A DNA stretch of 64,000 bases, taken from positions 1-64,000 of the forward strand of contig JADCGL010000024.1 of assembly GCA_020248985.1 (NCBI GenBank). The letters are read 5' to 3'. The stretch comes from Telmatospirillum sp. Lineage in GTDB: Bacteria; Pseudomonadota; Alphaproteobacteria; CACIAM-22H2. The translations under genes were made by a program, and so were the position numbers. Below are positions 63,202-64,000 of this stretch, in pieces; the stretch's first letter is position 1, and every line of letters starts with the position of its first letter. Under the pieces are notes generated by a model. That model was not told where the DNA came from. It made no database searches and was given only the letters and a program-made list of their open reading frames with translations.

Positions 63202-64000
63202 TTAAATTTTTCCGGCCACCGCCGCGCGGTAGATTTCCGCGTAGTCGGCAGCGTCGAGCGGGCAGGGGTTGCCGCCTGCCGACGGATCGACGGCGGCCAT
63301 GGCGCCGATCTCGTCGGCGCGCGCGGCGTCGAGGCCCAGGGCGGCCAGGGCGGGCGGAATGGCGAGCTTGGCGCGGAATTCGAGAACCCAGGCCAAGACC
63401 GCGTCGAAATCGCCCGAAGCGAGATCCAGCGTGCGGGCAAGGATCGCCATCCGCCCCGCGATGGCCGCACGGTTGCGCTGCATCACATAGGGCAGCAGGA
63501 CCGCATTGGTAAGGCCGTGATGCGTGTCGAACAAGGCGCCGATCGGGTGGGCAAGGGCGTGCACGCCGCCCAGCCCCTTCTGGAACGCGACCGCCCCCAT
63601 GCTGGCGGCGGCCTGCATCTGCGCGCGCGCCTCGAGGTCGGCCCCGTTCGCGAAAGCGCGCGGCAGCCATGTTTTGATGAGCCGCATGCCTTCGAGCGCG
63701 ATGCCGTCGGCCATCGGATGGAAGCCGGGGGCGCAGAACGCTTCGAAGCAATGGACGAACGCGTCGATGCCGGTCGCGGCCGTGAGGTTCGCCGGCAAAC
63801 CGACGGTCAGCTCCGGATCGAGGATCACGATCCCCGGCATCATTTTGGGATGGAAGATGATCTTTTTGACATGCGCGGTCTCGTCTGTGATGACCGAGGC
63901 GCGGCCCGTCTCCGAGCCCGTGCCCGAGGTGGTCGGCACGGCGACGACCGGCACCATCGCATCCGGATCGACGCGTTTGAAATTGTCGCCGACATCCTCG
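63202..64000 (-). CDS. Iron-containing alcohol dehydrogenase (partial, runs off window end)
   Basis: The frame is open to base 64000 and continues beyond, so only the C-terminal 265 residues are seen. The conserved lead EDVGDNFKRVDPDAM is encoded right at the edge, followed by PTTSGTGSETG, metal ligands in GIDAFVHCFEAF, and His residues in GVHALAHPIG and THHGLTNAVLLP. It is a paralogue of the gene at 30047-31189 but not a recent duplicate. Apparent internal ATG at 63957 is not the true start. Confidence 0.85.
   Translation of the reverse strand, partial: EDVGDNFKRVDPDAMVPVVAVPTTSGTGSETGRASVITDETAHVKKIIFHPKMMPGIVILDPELTVGLPANLTAATGIDAFVHCFEAFCAPGFHPMADGIALEGMRLIKTWLPRAFANGADLEARAQMQAAASMGAVAFQKGLGGVHALAHPIGALFDTHHGLTNAVLLPYVMQRNRAAIAGRMAILARTLDLASGDFDAVLAWVLEFRAKLAIPPALAALGLDAARADEIGAMAAVDPSAGGNPCPLDAADYAEIYRAAVAGKI

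Overview
The window reads as chromosomal DNA of a high-GC alphaproteobacterium. The codon use is strongly GC-biased, many starts are GTG or TTG, and the content is rich in ABC importers, IclR/GntR-type catabolic modules, CheZ and YeeE/TusA sulfur genes. Affinity to Rhodospirillales-like soil or freshwater lineages is likely but is inference. I see no rRNA, tRNA, CRISPR array, insertion sequence or phage gene. Almost the whole window is tightly packed operons with 1-14 bp start/stop overlaps; the longest gene-free stretch is about 306 bp (31738-32043).

Layout. (1) 217-7935 (+): a polyamine/opine-type ABC importer with two tandem paralogous binding proteins, two permeases and an ATPase, interleaved with an Atz/Trz-type amidohydrolase and ending in an NHL beta-propeller protein. 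(2) 8055-10560 (-): TcuB/TcuA-like tricarballylate oxidation pair. (3) 10712-13362 (+): a creatinase-like M24 protein without the usual metal ligands, and an M81 (MlrC-like) peptidase. (4) 13367-19144 (-): a LivGFHM importer followed by a sugar dehydrogenase (AKR), lactonase and RbsD/FucU mutarotase, a set that fits non-phosphorylative L-fucose-type sugar oxidation. (5) 19226-28495 (+): TIGR04076-like protein, AKR, NTF2-like protein, LivK, an AKR-Rid fusion, a second LivK, a fused LivHM permease, LivG and LivF. (6) 28492-31189 (-): ALDH7-type aldehyde dehydrogenase and Fe-dependent alcohol dehydrogenase, then a DUF3830 protein (+).

(7) 32044-33310 (+): protocatechuate 3,4-dioxygenase pcaHG. 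The rest of that pathway (pcaB, a pcaD-pcaC fusion, pobA) lies 11 kb away at 44466-48168. Between the two halves sits (8) a uronate/aldarate module, 33313-44169: uronate dehydrogenase and glucarate dehydratase on the minus strand, a GntR/FCD regulator, a five-gene-equivalent peptide-type ABC importer, a DgoD-like acid-sugar dehydratase and an RraA/HMG-aldolase-like protein on the plus strand. A perfect 18-bp palindrome between the divergent promoters and a 15/18 copy lying exactly in the -35/-10 spacer of the importer promoter give a concrete model for local GntR control. A 64-codon remnant of another enolase-superfamily gene (44170-44364) marks the distal edge.

(9) 48143-49764: secreted esterase and an SDR. 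(10) 49872-55191: sulfur module with flavocytochrome c sulfide dehydrogenase (fccB, fccA), a CcdA-like membrane protein that has lost both catalytic cysteines, an orphan NMT1-type binding protein, Nudix hydrolase, YeeE/TsuA-type transporter and TusA. (11) 55198-64000: EamA exporter, DedA protein, two small secreted proteins, an orphan sensor histidine kinase, unknown cytosolic proteins, a PAS-like protein, cheZ with two CheY-binding-like peptides, and a truncated Fe-alcohol dehydrogenase running off the window end.
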